Part shown: piece by piece, positions 51,860 to 61,950 of the stretch | Numbering within the stretch: the first letter of the stretch is position 1 | Layout of the letters: each line of letters opens with the position of its first letter | Assembly: GCF_031851795.1 (NCBI RefSeq) | Contig: NZ_CP134696.1 | Location: 3,802,501 to 3,866,500, forward strand | Origin: Pontibacter sp. G13 | GTDB taxonomy: Bacteria; Bacteroidota; Bacteroidia; J057 | DNA: 64,000 bases | Reading direction: 5' to 3' | Notes under the pieces: model-generated | What the model was told of the DNA's origin: nothing | What the model saw: the letters and a program-made list of their open reading frames with translations, nothing else | Databases searched by the model: none | Position numbers and translations under genes: made by a program

Positions 51860-54800
51860 ATGCACCAACAAACGCCACATTGGCAAATCGCTATCGATAC
51901 AGGTGGGACTTTTACGGATTGTCTCGCATTCAGTCCAGATGACAAGACCCTCCGCTTGAAGGTCCTGAGTTCCGGTGTCATTCGTGGAATGATCTTATCG
52001 ACAGATCTCCCTGACCAATACCGATTGAATCTCCCTTTTGAACTTCAACAGGATATGCTCAATGGATATGAGGTTCATTGTGGACAGGAAGCTGCGGTGA
52101 TTTTAAAATGGGACCCTCGTGATTCCATCGCAACGTTGAATCGATCTTTTAGACAGCATATCTCTTCCGAGGGGATTGCTTGTGAAATTTCAGCAGCTGA
52201 AGAAGCGCCTGTCTTGGCAGCAAGATTGGCGACTCAAACACCGCTGAGCGAACCATTTCCCTCTATGAGTCTGAGGCTGGGGTTTACCAAAGGAACCAAT
52301 GCCCTTTTGGAGCGAAAGGGGGCCAAGGTGGCACTCATACTCAATGATGGTTTTCGGGATTTGTTGGAAATTGGGTATCAGGCACGTCCTAAGCTATTCG
52401 CATTGGATATTCAAAAACCAGCCCCGATTCAGTCGTGTGTGGTCACATGCCATGTAAGGTTGAATAAACATGGGGAGGTATTGACCGCATTGACCGATCA
52501 AGAAGTCCGTCGCATTGTGGAGGAAGTGAAGGCCCAAAATGTGGATTCTGTGGCGATTTCCCTCCTTCATGCCTATCGGTTTCCCGATCAGGAGGCAAGA
52601 CTGAAAGCTGCATTCCTCGCAGAAGGATTTCAGTACGTATCGGTTTCCCACGAATTGGCACCCGAAATCAAATGGATTCCCCGGACACAGACCACGGTTG
52701 TCAATGCCTATTTGCAACCCATTATCCACCAATATCTTCACCAGATTAAGGATTCCATTGGGGAGGCTCCCTTTCTGATCATGAAGAGCGATGGTGGTTT
52801 GGTCCCCATGGAACAATTTCACCCGAAAGATTCTTTGCTAAGTGGTCCAGCAGGTGGGGTGGTTGGTGCATCGGATATGGGGACGAGATATGGAACTCCC
52901 AACATTTTGACCTTGGATATGGGAGGCACCAGCACGGATGTTGCCAGAGTTTCCGGTAGCTGGGAATATAAATATGAGACTCATGTTGGAGATGCTCAAA
53001 TGACCAGTCCATCCATTGCCATAGAAACGGTGGCTGCTGGTGGAGGCTCAATTTGTGGAATAAGAGACGGGAAATTATTTGTCGGACCTGAAAGTGCTGG
53101 AGCTTATCCAGGGCCAGCGTGTTATGGAAGTGGTGGGCCGTTGACGGTATCGGATGTGAACTTGCTCTTGGGAAGACTTGATCCCGCCAAATGGTCGATT
53201 CCGCTTTATCCGCAAAATTCTGAGCAAGCGCTTTCTGCCATATTGGAAGCCTCCGGCCTTTCGAGGGAAGAGGCTTTGTCAGGGTTTCTTCGCATTGCCA
53301 ACGAGAAAATGGCGGAAGCGATCAGGAGTATTTCCGTGCGTCAAGGAATCAATCCGAGTGAATATTCCCTGCTCGCTTTTGGAGGGGCAGGAGGACAGCA
53401 TGCTTGTGATGTAGCAGAAATACTGGGAATGCACAAAGTGCTGGTCCCCTATGATGCCGGGATTCTTAGTGCAGTAGGAATCCAACATGCGCGGATCAAA
53501 CAGCAATGGGGCAAACAGATTCTCAAGCCATGGCTAGAAATTAAGTCTGAAGTTGAGCGGGTTTTTGCCGAGATGGAAGAAAATGGAAGATCTGAGATAG
53601 GTCAATGGATGGCATTTGACCATTCCATTCAGGTTTTGGCCAAATCCATTCAGGTAAGAATCACTGGGCAGGCCAATTCGTTAGATATTCCCTTTCGCGG
53701 AGTCGAGCATGTTGTCAAGGATTTTGAATCGGAATATCGTCAACAATACGGCAATTGGATTGAGGGGAATGAAATTGAGATTGAAGCTTTGCGGCTAGAA
53801 TTAGGTGAATGGAAACCCGATCGGGCGATCTTTCAGGATGAAGAGCCATATCGACTTGAAGGGCACTTCGCTCATTCAGGCATCCCTTCATCCTTTGATT
53901 GGAATGCGCTGAAACCCGGCGCCCAAATAACCGGTCCCGCACTCGTTCATAGCAGCTTGGGAACTACTTTCGTTCCTCCGGATTGGCAACTGACACTCAA
54001 TGGTGCATTACATGCCAAGTTATCCAGAATTGGGCATGACAAATCTCAGAAGACTGACCTCAATCATGAAAGCATTCAACTGGAGTTGTTTACCCAGAGA
54101 TTTAGGGCCATCGCCAATCAGATGGGAGAAATGCTGCAAAGGACCAGTTTTTCGGTCAACGTCAAAGAACGTTTAGATTTCTCATGTGCCTTACTTGATC
54201 CTGAAGGTAGATTGATTGCCAATGCGCCTCATATTCCTGTTCACCTTGGGAGCATGGGACTTTGTACCCGGCTGGTCGATCAAGAGTTGAAGCTACAGGC
54301 AGGAGATGTGGCCATCACCAATCATCCCAAATATGGCGGTTCTCATTTACCTGATATTACCCTGATAGCTCCTGTATTTGATGAGACAGGGCGAAAATTG
54401 GGCTTTGTGGCCAATCGGGCTCATTTGGCCGAGATGGGAGGAAAACGTCCAGGCTCAATGCCCATTGATGCAAGCTGTTTGGCAGAAGAAGGCGTCGTCA
54501 TCGCACCTTTCAAGCTTCAAGAAGCTGGTGAAGTCAATTGGGCCAAGCTCGAACATCTGCTCTCGTCGGCTCCATATCCTTCTCGAAATATTGCAGAAAA
54601 CCTAGCAGATATCTCCTCATCGCTCGCTTCAATTCACGCTGGTGCTCTTGCACTCAGGTCATTAGCTTCCAAATGGAGTGCCGACACAGTGAAGAAATAC
54701 ATGAATGCGCTATACGATTTCTCCAATCGATGCACCCAACGATACCTCAATAAATTCGAAGAGAAAAGATACCACGCCAAGGAGCAACTAGACGACGGGA

Positions 54801-55600
54801 CGCCCTTGGAGGTGTTTGCTCAAGCTGATTCAACTGGCTGGTTGGTGTCATTTGAAGGCTCTGGAGCTACGCACAAGGGCAATCTCAATGCAAATCCAGC
54901 CATTGTAAATTCAGTGGTGATGTATGTGCTGCGGCTCATGTTGGATGAGGATATTCCGCTTAACGATGGATTACTTGCTCAAATCGAAGTGAAGATTCCA
55001 GAAGGGATTTTGAATCCGACTTTTTCCGATGATCCTTGGCAATGTCCAGCTGTTGTGGGGGGGAATGTAGAAACGAGTCAACGGCTGACCGATACGCTAC
55101 TAAAGGCTTTTGGTCAGGTTGCATGTTCTCAGGGAACCATGAATAACCTGGTATTCGGGAATGCCCATTTCGGAAGTTATGAAACGTTGGCTGGGGGCTC
55201 TGGAGCTGGAATTGGATTTCATGGGGCAGATGCGGTTCATCAGCATATGACCAATACAAGGATCACAGATCCTGAAATCTTGGAACATAGGTATCCAGTA
55301 TTGCTGTTGGCTTCCTATATCCGGCCGGACTCAGGAGGGTTGGGTACATGGAACGGAGGGAATGGCCTAGTTCGAGGAATCCGGTTTCTTGAGCCTGTTC
55401 AGCTTTCAGTATTGACGCAACATCGGAAATACGCGCCTTATGGGCTAAATGGAGGCAAAGAAGGAAGAATAGGTAGACAATGGGTCAATCGGCTATCGGG
55501 ACAGGTAGAGCATTTGGCGGGTATTGCACAGGTCGATTTGGAGGGAGGTGAAGAGATCTGGATTGAGACACCGGGGGGAGGAGGCGCTAATCAGACTTAA
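51860..55600 (+). CDS. Fused hydantoinase A/B (5-oxoprolinase-type) protein
   Basis: 1246 residues, the usual size of full-length 5-oxoprolinase. Residues 1-690 are the HyuA half with ATP-binding motifs of the actin-like fold ([12 protein letters not shown] near the start, [15 protein letters not shown] about 350). Residues 700-1246 are the HyuB half ([54 protein letters not shown]), closing with GGGGAN. Members open 5-oxoproline or hydantoins with ATP hydrolysis, here from one chain. Start at 51860 gives the conserved N-terminus. It is followed by a strong terminator. Confidence 0.93.
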   Translation: MHQQTPHWQIAIDTGGTFTDCLAFSPDDKTLRLKVLSSGVIRGMILSTDLPDQYRLNLPFELQQDMLNGYEVHCGQEAAVILKWDPRDSIATLNRSFRQHISSEGIACEISAAEEAPVLAARLATQTPLSEPFPSMSLRLGFTKGTNALLERKGAKVALILNDGFRDLLEIGYQARPKLFALDIQKPAPIQSCVVTCHVRLNKHGEVLTALTDQEVRRIVEEVKAQNVDSVAISLLHAYRFPDQEARLKAAFLAEGFQYVSVSHELAPEIKWIPRTQTTVVNAYLQPIIHQYLHQIKDSIGEAPFLIMKSDGGLVPMEQFHPKDSLLSGPAGGVVGASDMGTRYGTPNILTLDMGGTSTDVARVSGSWEYKYETHVGDAQMTSPSIAIETVAAGGGSICGIRDGKLFVGPESAGAYPGPACYGSGGPLTVSDVNLLLGRLDPAKWSIPLYPQNSEQALSAILEASGLSREEALSGFLRIANEKMAEAIRSISVRQGINPSEYSLLAFGGAGGQHACDVAEILGMHKVLVPYDAGILSAVGIQHARIKQQWGKQILKPWLEIKSEVERVFAEMEENGRSEIGQWMAFDHSIQVLAKSIQVRITGQANSLDIPFRGVEHVVKDFESEYRQQYGNWIEGNEIEIEALRLELGEWKPDRAIFQDEEPYRLEGHFAHSGIPSSFDWNALKPGAQITGPALVHSSLGTTFVPPDWQLTLNGALHAKLSRIGHDKSQKTDLNHESIQLELFTQRFRAIANQMGEMLQRTSFSVNVKERLDFSCALLDPEGRLIANAPHIPVHLGSMGLCTRLVDQELKLQAGDVAITNHPKYGGSHLPDITLIAPVFDETGRKLGFVANRAHLAEMGGKRPGSMPIDASCLAEEGVVIAPFKLQEAGEVNWAKLEHLLSSAPYPSRNIAENLADISSSLASIHAGALALRSLASKWSADTVKKYMNALYDFSNRCTQRYLNKFEEKRYHAKEQLDDGTPLEVFAQADSTGWLVSFEGSGATHKGNLNANPAIVNSVVMYVLRLMLDEDIPLNDGLLAQIEVKIPEGILNPTFSDDPWQCPAVVGGNVETSQRLTDTLLKAFGQVACSQGTMNNLVFGNAHFGSYETLAGGSGAGIGFHGADAVHQHMTNTRITDPEILEHRYPVLLLASYIRPDSGGLGTWNGGNGLVRGIRFLEPVQLSVLTQHRKYAPYGLNGGKEGRIGRQWVNRLSGQVEHLAGIAQVDLEGGEEIWIETPGGGGANQT

Positions 55601-55703
55601 TGAAACCTGTAATGTATTGACATAAAATTGCTTGATCGAGTAGGAGGGTTTGCCTACCTTACTTATGTTCTAAAGGCATTACGCCAGATACAGAAGCTAG
55701 GGG

Positions 55704-55740
55704 TTAGGGTTGACTCTCCCAATGGGATCGAGTCCCCTAA
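55704..55740 (+). terminator. Rho-independent terminator of the oxoprolinase gene
   Basis: TTAGGG-GACTC pairs with GAGTC-CCCTAA (two-base bulge), and inside it TCCC/GGGA around AAT. Nine T follow at once. Confidence 0.85.
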
Positions 55741-55813
55741 TTTTTTTTTGCCCTCTTGAAATCTGAGTCCCATTTCGTTGGAATTTCCACATTTGGAGTA
55801 TGTGCAATAAAAA

Positions 55814-55837
55814 ATCAGCCCGCAATTGCGGGCTGAT
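55814..55837 (-). terminator. Terminator of the sigma/anti-sigma operon
   Basis: A perfect 24-bp palindrome (ATCAGCCCGCAA and its complement). The minus strand continues with TTTTTTATTG and the plus strand with CTGCTTTTTT, so it can act both ways. Confidence 0.8.
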
Positions 55838-55952
55838 CTGCTTTTTTCTCAAGGCGGCTAAAAAGCGTTACTTATTGAAATCGTAAATAATATACGAAAT
55901 AATTTGCAATTCAGTTACCATCTTTCGTCCCATCTGGCTGTATATCTTGGCA

Positions 55953-57896
55953 TTACTCCTTGGAGAGTGGTGCTAAATTATACATGATGGAAAATCCGAT
56001 TCCTCCCGAGTATAGTCTTTTATTGAGGCCCACTGCGTCAGCACCCTTGGTCCGTTGAAGGCTCTGTTGAAAATAGGGCTCCAGTTGAAGAGAGATACCT
56101 TTGGTAAGCTGATATTCAAGTCCCATCGAAACTTGAACATTACCGGGATAGGTATTTAAGTTCCATGTGCGGTCTTCGGAAGGCTGTCGCCTTGGATCAA
56201 CAGAAGGACCATTCTGTCCCCCATCCAACGGACTGTAATGCGTATAATCTTCCCGAATACTTACCATAGTTACCATTCCTCCCTGTAGATAAAGTGATAG
56301 CTTTCCAGTGGAAGGGAAGGTATACCGCATTAGCAATGGAAACTCGATAAACTGCATATCTCCGTCCAGCGCAAATGCGAAGCTTTGATTGCCGCTTGTG
56401 AGGTAGTACTCATGCTTGAACAGCTTTTCGGAATATTGTAACCCCATCAGAGTAGACCACCGATCATTCAATCGGATCTCCACGCGACCACCTGCATTGA
56501 ATCCTTTTTGGGTATCTTTCCGTGTCAGCTCAGCTTTGGTATTTGTGGAGGCTACATAAATACCAAACTTGATTTTGGGGCCTTTCTTGTCCACAATCTC
56601 CTCGGGGATGGTAACACCATTCTGTTTGATGCTCGGAGAAGAGAGAGAAAATGCATGCCCCATGAATAGCCGATCGATTTTGGTCCATTGATCTTTGGGA
56701 TCTGTGGTGGCTGCGGATGGGAAGACAATCGGTTCTCCATCCACGCCTACAGAAGGAGCTTCCTCTTCCTTGATTTCTTGTGCCAGAAGATCTGGGTCAG
56801 AAGGACTGGCTATTGGTTGGAGTTCTGCAAAACTTCCCTCATGTAATCCTTCAGGAGAGGTGTCGGAAAGCGCAGTGTTGGTTCGTTCACCTTCTGTGAT
56901 TTCTTGAGTCTGAGCCATGACAGATAGGGTATCTAGTGTACCCACATCATCGGTCTCTTTGGTCAGCTCGCTATCAGATTGCGCAAGGCCATTCCAAGGA
57001 ATCCAATCTCCGTGGCTACGCTGATTCTGCCAAGTTCCGAATAGAATAAGCAAGAGTATCACCGCAGCGATAGAGCCATACTTGCGTGTAGCTTCCCACC
57101 AAGCGGGTCTACCCAGCATGCCAGCTTGAGCCAGCATTCCTGCCATGGTTTTCCATTCAGGCTGAGAGAACAAGTAGGAACCATTTGAAAGCTTGGTACG
57201 GACGATTTCTTCGATGGGCGCATCCAGCTTTTCTTGCATGTATGCCCAATGAGCAGGATCATATGGTACTGCGAAATGAGCCAGCTTGGTTCTGATCCAC
57301 CCGTCAAATGGATGTGGATCAAGCATACTAGCCATCATCTCCCAATCACCAGCAGGAATTCCCACTTCTAATTGAGCCACCTTCTGCTGGATGACATGAT
57401 CGAATGTAGCCGCCTGATGTGCTTCAAAGGTCTCCCAAGCTTGAGGAGCAAGTGGAAGAGAAGCAGCGACTAGTTTATCTCGAATAGCTGTGTCAACGGG
57501 GTCTTCGTCGAGTTTTGCGGAAAAATCTTCCCAATCAGAAGCAACAAACAAAGGAGCTGCATGCTCCAATTTGTCAATCATTACTTCTTCGAAGGCTGCT
57601 CCATCTAACTTGGCGGCCATGTGAGCCCAATCAAACTCGTTGCTTGGGATCTCATGGGAGTCCAATTTTACTCGGAGCGATCCATCAGATTGTTCTGTCA
57701 ATGCCTCAGAAAACTGACTCCAATCGGATGTGCTGAAATCGGGATTGGATTCCAGTTGGTGCAAGGATTCAGCAATATGTCGATCAATAGCAAGGTCGCT
57801 AGCATGGATATATGCCTCCCATGCCCCTTCCGAAAAAGGCAGGGAATATCCTTCGAGCTTACGCTTGATGATATTGTCGAACGTATCGTTAGGCAT
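55953..57896 (-). CDS. Dual-membrane-spanning anti-sigma-like protein: eight cytoplasmic repeats, TM helix, outer-membrane barrel
   Basis: 647 residues from the ATG at 57896, which overlaps the sigma-factor stop by eight bases. Residues 6-255 are eight repeats of about 32 residues, pattern FDxxIRxKLxxxxxPxxxxxWxxMxxxLD; the tryptophans are at 26, 59, 90, 122, 154, 185, 217 and 248. A membrane helix follows (about 274-289; SIAAVILLLILFG), then an acidic periplasmic linker (about 290-450) and a PorT-like barrel (about 455-647; LMGLQYSEKLFKHEYYLTSG to YSGGIGFSIMYN). One repeat resembles the sigma-binding end of anti-sigma-linked proteins. The layout matches dual membrane-spanning anti-sigma factors (Dma) known in Bacteroides. 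It should hold the sigma factor until the barrel senses an envelope change. Confidence 0.82.
   Translation of the reverse strand: MPNDTFDNIIKRKLEGYSLPFSEGAWEAYIHASDLAIDRHIAESLHQLESNPDFSTSDWSQFSEALTEQSDGSLRVKLDSHEIPSNEFDWAHMAAKLDGAAFEEVMIDKLEHAAPLFVASDWEDFSAKLDEDPVDTAIRDKLVAASLPLAPQAWETFEAHQAATFDHVIQQKVAQLEVGIPAGDWEMMASMLDPHPFDGWIRTKLAHFAVPYDPAHWAYMQEKLDAPIEEIVRTKLSNGSYLFSQPEWKTMAGMLAQAGMLGRPAWWEATRKYGSIAAVILLLILFGTWQNQRSHGDWIPWNGLAQSDSELTKETDDVGTLDTLSVMAQTQEITEGERTNTALSDTSPEGLHEGSFAELQPIASPSDPDLLAQEIKEEEAPSVGVDGEPIVFPSAATTDPKDQWTKIDRLFMGHAFSLSSPSIKQNGVTIPEEIVDKKGPKIKFGIYVASTNTKAELTRKDTQKGFNAGGRVEIRLNDRWSTLMGLQYSEKLFKHEYYLTSGNQSFAFALDGDMQFIEFPLLMRYTFPSTGKLSLYLQGGMVTMVSIREDYTHYSPLDGGQNGPSVDPRRQPSEDRTWNLNTYPGNVQVSMGLEYQLTKGISLQLEPYFQQSLQRTKGADAVGLNKRLYSGGIGFSIMYNLAPLSKE
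57132..57881 (-). repeat. Eight tandem ~96-bp coding repeats in the anti-sigma region
   Basis: The repeats appear at protein level (Trp spacing 33, 31, 32, 32, 31, 32, 31 residues); the DNA copies have diverged widely, so the array is old and kept by selection on the protein, not a recent slippage product. Confidence 0.8.
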
Positions 57897-58461
57897 AGTT
57901 TTCCCCTTCGACTCTTTTGATGATCCTAGCACTTTTGACCATGTGCTGTAATTTGGATCTGGCCTTGGCAAGGTTGGATTTCGAGGTCCCTTCGGAAATG
58001 TTCAGCATCTTTCCTACCTCCTTGTGAGAGTGTCCCTCAATCACGTACAGGTTGAAGACCATTCGATAGGCGGGTGACAATTTTTGCACCAATCCCAAGA
58101 TTTCCTGGGCGCTCATGTCCGAGATTACATCTTGTACGTCGATTTCATGAACCGCGTGATTGATCTCTACGAGGTTGGGTCTTTTGGCCGACTTTCGGTA
58201 ATGATCGATAGCTGTATTGATCATGATTCGGCGTATCCAAGCCCCTAAATTGGTACCCTTATTGAACTGTTTGAGGTTGGAAAAAACCTTCATGAACCCT
58301 TCGTGAAGGACATCGCGTGCCTCTTCACGGTCGTTCGTGTACCGCATACATACCACCATCATACTGCCGTAGAATCGTTCGTACAGCATTTTTTGGTAGG
58401 TCCGGCCTCCGTCAATACACCCTTGGACGAGCTCGTCATCCTGCAAGTCTGAATGTCTCAT
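57889..58461 (-). CDS. ECF RNA polymerase sigma factor
   Basis: 190 residues with region 2 (about 20-90; YQKMLYERFYGSMMVVCMRY, EEARDVLHEGFMKVFSNLKQ) and region 4 (about 125-178; SPAYRMVFNLYVIEGHSHKE, VGKMLNISEGTSKSNLAKAR). A basic C-terminal tail of about 12 residues follows. Its stop lies inside the start of the repeat/barrel gene (8-bp overlap), so the two are translated together, the usual arrangement of a sigma factor with its own anti-sigma factor. Target promoters are not identifiable here. Confidence 0.93.
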   Translation of the reverse strand: MRHSDLQDDELVQGCIDGGRTYQKMLYERFYGSMMVVCMRYTNDREEARDVLHEGFMKVFSNLKQFNKGTNLGAWIRRIMINTAIDHYRKSAKRPNLVEINHAVHEIDVQDVISDMSAQEILGLVQKLSPAYRMVFNLYVIEGHSHKEVGKMLNISEGTSKSNLAKARSKLQHMVKSARIIKRVEGENYA

Positions 58462-58823
58462 TTCTTGCCAATTACACGGTTAACGCTAAGCCCCTTCAAA
58501 CGGTTGCTAGCCGCGGAAAGCAACAATCTCATTACAAGGGGAGTTGGGATTCAAAGTGATTTTTCCTGACAATCGAGAATATAGGAATTCCCAATAAGAC
58601 AAGCTACTGGTTTTTTGGCCAATTATGAAAAGGCTCCGGGACAAAATGCTTCCAATCAGTACAGCCTTTGGACTTTCGAAAAAAACAAGCATCTCCGATT
58701 CTGGATGTTTGATAATAGCAAGAAATATTGTGTAACTTTATTTGAGTGGGATATGGCTTTACCAAACCTCCCTAAGATCGGAATTACACGCATCTGTTTG
58801 CGTGATTATTTAACGTTTGGATT
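58462..58823. other. Intergenic region between divergent sigma-factor gene and recQ
   Basis: 362 bp that should hold both promoters. A hairpin (GTTGC/GCAAC at about 58503-58522) lies near the sigma gene. For recQ, TTG at 58709 and TAACTTTA at 58733 are near-consensus with a 21-base gap. A 70-codon frame (58615-58827) overlaps the recQ start and resembles no family. Confidence 0.4.
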
Positions 58824-61016
58824 GTGAACGAACAAGTAGTTGCAAGCGAAACGACCTTGCTGTCTGCTCTGAAAAAATTCTTCGGATACGACCAGTTCCG
58901 AGGTAAGCAGCAGGACGTCATTGCAAATATTCTAGCAGGTAACGATACTTTCGTCATCATGCCTACCGGTGCCGGAAAGTCTCTCTGCTATCAACTTCCA
59001 GCGGTTATGATGGAGGGGACTGCCTTGGTAATCTCCCCACTGATCGCATTGATGAAGAATCAGGTGGACCAGCTGAAAGCCTTTGGCATAGAGGCGGGTT
59101 TTCTGAATTCAAGCATGAATCGCGGCGACTACGAAGCTGTTAAGCAGAAAGTCCTGAGTCGTCAGCTCAAGCTCCTGTATGTAGCGCCCGAAAGTTTGGT
59201 CAAGGAAGAGTTCATCGATTTCCTCAAGCAAGCCAAAGTTTCCTTCGTGGCCGTGGACGAGGCTCACTGTATCTCCGAATGGGGACATGATTTCAGACCC
59301 GAATATCGTCGGATTCGTGAAATGCTCCAGCATATCGGGAATGTTCCCGTGATCGCCCTGACTGCCACTGCCACACCCAAAGTACGTCAAGATATCATGC
59401 ACAACCTCCATATCTCGGAGGCGCAGATTTATCTGACATCCTTTAATAGGACCAACCTTTACTATGAGATTCGTCCCAAGGTCACTGCAAGCAGGGCCAC
59501 GACGGAGATTATTAAATACATCAAGCAGAATCCCAATAAATCAGGCATTGTCTATTGTCTGAGCCGCCGTAAGGTGGAGGAAATAGCCGAGATTCTCAGC
59601 GTAAATGGAATCAAAGCTGTTCCCTATCATGCGGGATTGGATTCTGGCACCCGTTCTAGGCACCAAGACATGTTCCTCAATGAGGATATTCACGTCGTGG
59701 TAGCTACGATTGCATTTGGAATGGGAATCGATAAGCCCGATGTCCGGTTCGTCATTCACTATGATGTACCCAAAAGTATCGAAAGCTACTATCAGGAAAC
59801 GGGACGTGCAGGAAGAGATGGGCTTGAGGGAAATTGTATCCTCTTCTACGATTTCAATGATATCGTGAAGCTGGAGAAATTCATGAAGGATAAGCCCGTC
59901 AGCGAAAGGGAATCCGGTAAGCACTTGCTCTATGAAATGGCTGCGTTTTCGGAATCAGGCACTTGCCGCCGAAAAATGATGTTGCATTATTTTGGAGAGT
60001 TTTTTGACGACTCCAACTGCGCCAAAATGTGTGACAACTGCCGCTATCCCAAAGAGCGTTTCCAAGCTCGTGAATACGTGGCGATGGTTTTGGGATTGGT
60101 GAATGCTGTCAACCAAAAGTTTGGGATGACACATTTGGTCAATATCCTTCGGGGAAGCAACAACCAGCAGATCATTTTGTATGATCACCAATCACTTCCA
60201 TTCTTTGAACAAGGAAAAGACCTTTCAGACAAGGAGTGGAAAGCGATCATCAGCCAACTTATCACGCTGGATTTCCTCATCAAGGATATCGATGATTACG
60301 GGGTGATCAAACTGGCAACCAATGGAACGGCCTTTTTGGCCAAACCTCACGATATTGAGCTGATCAAGTTCACCGATTTCGACAAACTCATGAAGAATGT
60401 CGAGCCGGTTGAGAACTTCAAAACATACGATGAAGTGCTCTTTGATCTGCTGAAAAAACAGCGGAAGAAGATCGCCACGCAGAAACGAATTCCACCGTAC
60501 GTCATTTTCCAAGAAACCTCTCTGGAGGATATGGCCACCAAGTACCCAATCTCCATGTCTGAATTTCAGAATATCACAGGAGTGGGTCGTGGAAAAGCGC
60601 AAAAATTCGCTGCGTCGTTTATCAATCTGATCAAGGAGTATGTGGAGGAAAATGGCATCGAGCGCACTACTGAGGTAGTCGTCAAGTCAGCCGCTCGAAA
60701 ATCCATGAACAAGCTGTTTATCATTCAGCATGTGGACCGCCGAACTCCACTCGATCAAATTGCTTCCTTGAAGGGAATGGATATCGATACGCTTCTCGAA
60801 CAGGTAGAGCAAATCGTGTATTCCGGAACCAAATTGAACATCAATTATTACATCGAAGACCAAATTGATGAAGACAAGGAAGACGAAATTTTTGACTACT
60901 TTATGAATGCCGAGACTGATGACCTCGCAGCGGCAGAAAATTCGCTGGGAATTGATTATTCAAGAGAGGAAATTAGGCTGGTGAGGATCAAGTTCATGGC
61001 AGAAGTCGGAAACTAG
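58824..61016 (+). CDS. recQ: ATP-dependent DNA helicase RecQ
   Basis: 730 residues from a GTG start at 58824. Superfamily 2 helicase motifs in order: motif 0 (FGYDQFRGKQQDVI), Walker A MPTGAGKS, DEAH box (AVDEAHCISEWGHDFRPEY), LTATAT, and ETGRAGRDG with the arginine finger. The RQC zinc site (CRRKMMLHYFG, CAKMCDNC, about 375-400) and winged helix follow, then an HRDC domain (about 520-600; ITGVGRGKAQKF) and an extra C-terminal part of about 125 residues. It unwinds DNA 3' to 5' in recombinational repair. Confidence 0.97.
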   Translation: MNEQVVASETTLLSALKKFFGYDQFRGKQQDVIANILAGNDTFVIMPTGAGKSLCYQLPAVMMEGTALVISPLIALMKNQVDQLKAFGIEAGFLNSSMNRGDYEAVKQKVLSRQLKLLYVAPESLVKEEFIDFLKQAKVSFVAVDEAHCISEWGHDFRPEYRRIREMLQHIGNVPVIALTATATPKVRQDIMHNLHISEAQIYLTSFNRTNLYYEIRPKVTASRATTEIIKYIKQNPNKSGIVYCLSRRKVEEIAEILSVNGIKAVPYHAGLDSGTRSRHQDMFLNEDIHVVVATIAFGMGIDKPDVRFVIHYDVPKSIESYYQETGRAGRDGLEGNCILFYDFNDIVKLEKFMKDKPVSERESGKHLLYEMAAFSESGTCRRKMMLHYFGEFFDDSNCAKMCDNCRYPKERFQAREYVAMVLGLVNAVNQKFGMTHLVNILRGSNNQQIILYDHQSLPFFEQGKDLSDKEWKAIISQLITLDFLIKDIDDYGVIKLATNGTAFLAKPHDIELIKFTDFDKLMKNVEPVENFKTYDEVLFDLLKKQRKKIATQKRIPPYVIFQETSLEDMATKYPISMSEFQNITGVGRGKAQKFAASFINLIKEYVEENGIERTTEVVVKSAARKSMNKLFIIQHVDRRTPLDQIASLKGMDIDTLLEQVEQIVYSGTKLNINYYIEDQIDEDKEDEIFDYFMNAETDDLAAAENSLGIDYSREEIRLVRIKFMAEVGN

Positions 61017-61127
61017 CTTGATCGTCGCGTGAGAATATTTCTTGCTCTTTGGACAAAAATTATTGTTTCTGCTGTTCTTGCGCTAATTTTACTGTTTGTT
61101 TCAATACATGCCAATCTAGTCTGACCC

Positions 61128-61679
61128 ATGGACATCGTTAAGGAACTCGAACAACTTGAAGACAAATATTACGGGGAATGGGAAGAGGAAAAACAACCTC
61201 TGATCGACGCGTTGCTGAAGCTACACGCACAAGTCGGAACAGATGAAAATCTGTTCAATCGGTTTCTCGTCCAATGCTCGGATCGATTTGGTGGAGCATA
61301 CGTTCCATACTTGTTTTGGGACAAATTGGCTTATTTCCTACAAAGCCCTGAAGAGCGTGCGTATCTCCAACAATTGCTCAAAAGCTTCGTGGAATCCAAC
61401 TTCGATGAAGACGAACAGAAGAAGATGAAACCTCTGCTCGTATGCTACTTTGCTACAGAGAAGAAGTTCGAGGTGGATAAAGTGCGCGCATTGGTTATCG
61501 ATAAATCGCACCCAACCGTTCAGGATTACTTCCACAAACTCATTTCCTTCGTGGAAAAGAACCAGAAGTCTACCGAGATGTATGTGGAGAAGTTCCGCCT
61601 TCTCAAGGAAATCCATCCAGATTTCAATCTCCTGAACCTGCCCATTACACAGCTCAGAGACAAGATGCAGAATGCCTAA
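61128..61679 (+). CDS. Hypothetical all-helical cytoplasmic protein
   Basis: 183 residues, no signal and no membrane segment. Mostly amphipathic helix (VKELEQLEDKYYGEWEEEKQ, ERAYLQQLLKSFVESNFDED, YFHKLISFVEKNQKSTEMYV), acidic at both ends of the chain, possibly a helical-bundle protein. No family recognised. It lies 111 bp after recQ on the same strand, and a strong terminator follows, so it may be read from recQ or from its own promoter. Confidence 0.75.
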   Translation: MDIVKELEQLEDKYYGEWEEEKQPLIDALLKLHAQVGTDENLFNRFLVQCSDRFGGAYVPYLFWDKLAYFLQSPEERAYLQQLLKSFVESNFDEDEQKKMKPLLVCYFATEKKFEVDKVRALVIDKSHPTVQDYFHKLISFVEKNQKSTEMYVEKFRLLKEIHPDFNLLNLPITQLRDKMQNA

Positions 61680-61717
61680 GAATAGGTTAGTATCCGGTCC
61701 TGATCGTTGATCGAATA

Positions 61718-61741
61718 AGGGAGGCCAAATGTGGTCTCCCT
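61718..61741 (+). terminator. Rho-independent terminator
   Basis: AGGGAGGCCA pairs with TGGTCTCCCT (one wobble), four-base loop, then eight T. Confidence 0.85.
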
Positions 61742-61950
61742 ATTTTTTTTGCCCTACGTCACAGGCCGGAATTGCATCCTCAGCCCATAGCCCCCTGTCA
61801 CTCCCGAGCCAAGGTTACAGCCACACGGTAAGGATTTTAAGGTTAGTGTAGCAGGAATCCTCGCAAAGTCGTCAATCCCCATGTTACCTCCGTATTTTCA
61901 ATTGACTTCGGAATTCGTTTGGGGAATGTAACTTGAAAGGGTAGGAGTAT

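Larger units (their letters stand above)
55601..55952. other. Intergenic region between convergent genes
   Basis: 352 bp with two terminators (55704-55740 for the oxoprolinase gene and 55814-55837 for the minus-strand barrel gene), listed on their own. The rest shows no frame of note and no repeat. Confidence 0.5.

Noticed and set aside
55953-57971. Longer start (57971) for the repeat/barrel protein
   Set aside because: The 25 added residues overlap the sigma-factor gene for 83 bases and lie before the first repeat; the ATG at 57896 begins right at repeat one and gives the usual short overlap.
58615-58827. 70-codon frame just upstream of recQ
   Set aside because: It overlaps the recQ start by four bases and resembles no family; the stretch is better read as the divergent promoter region.
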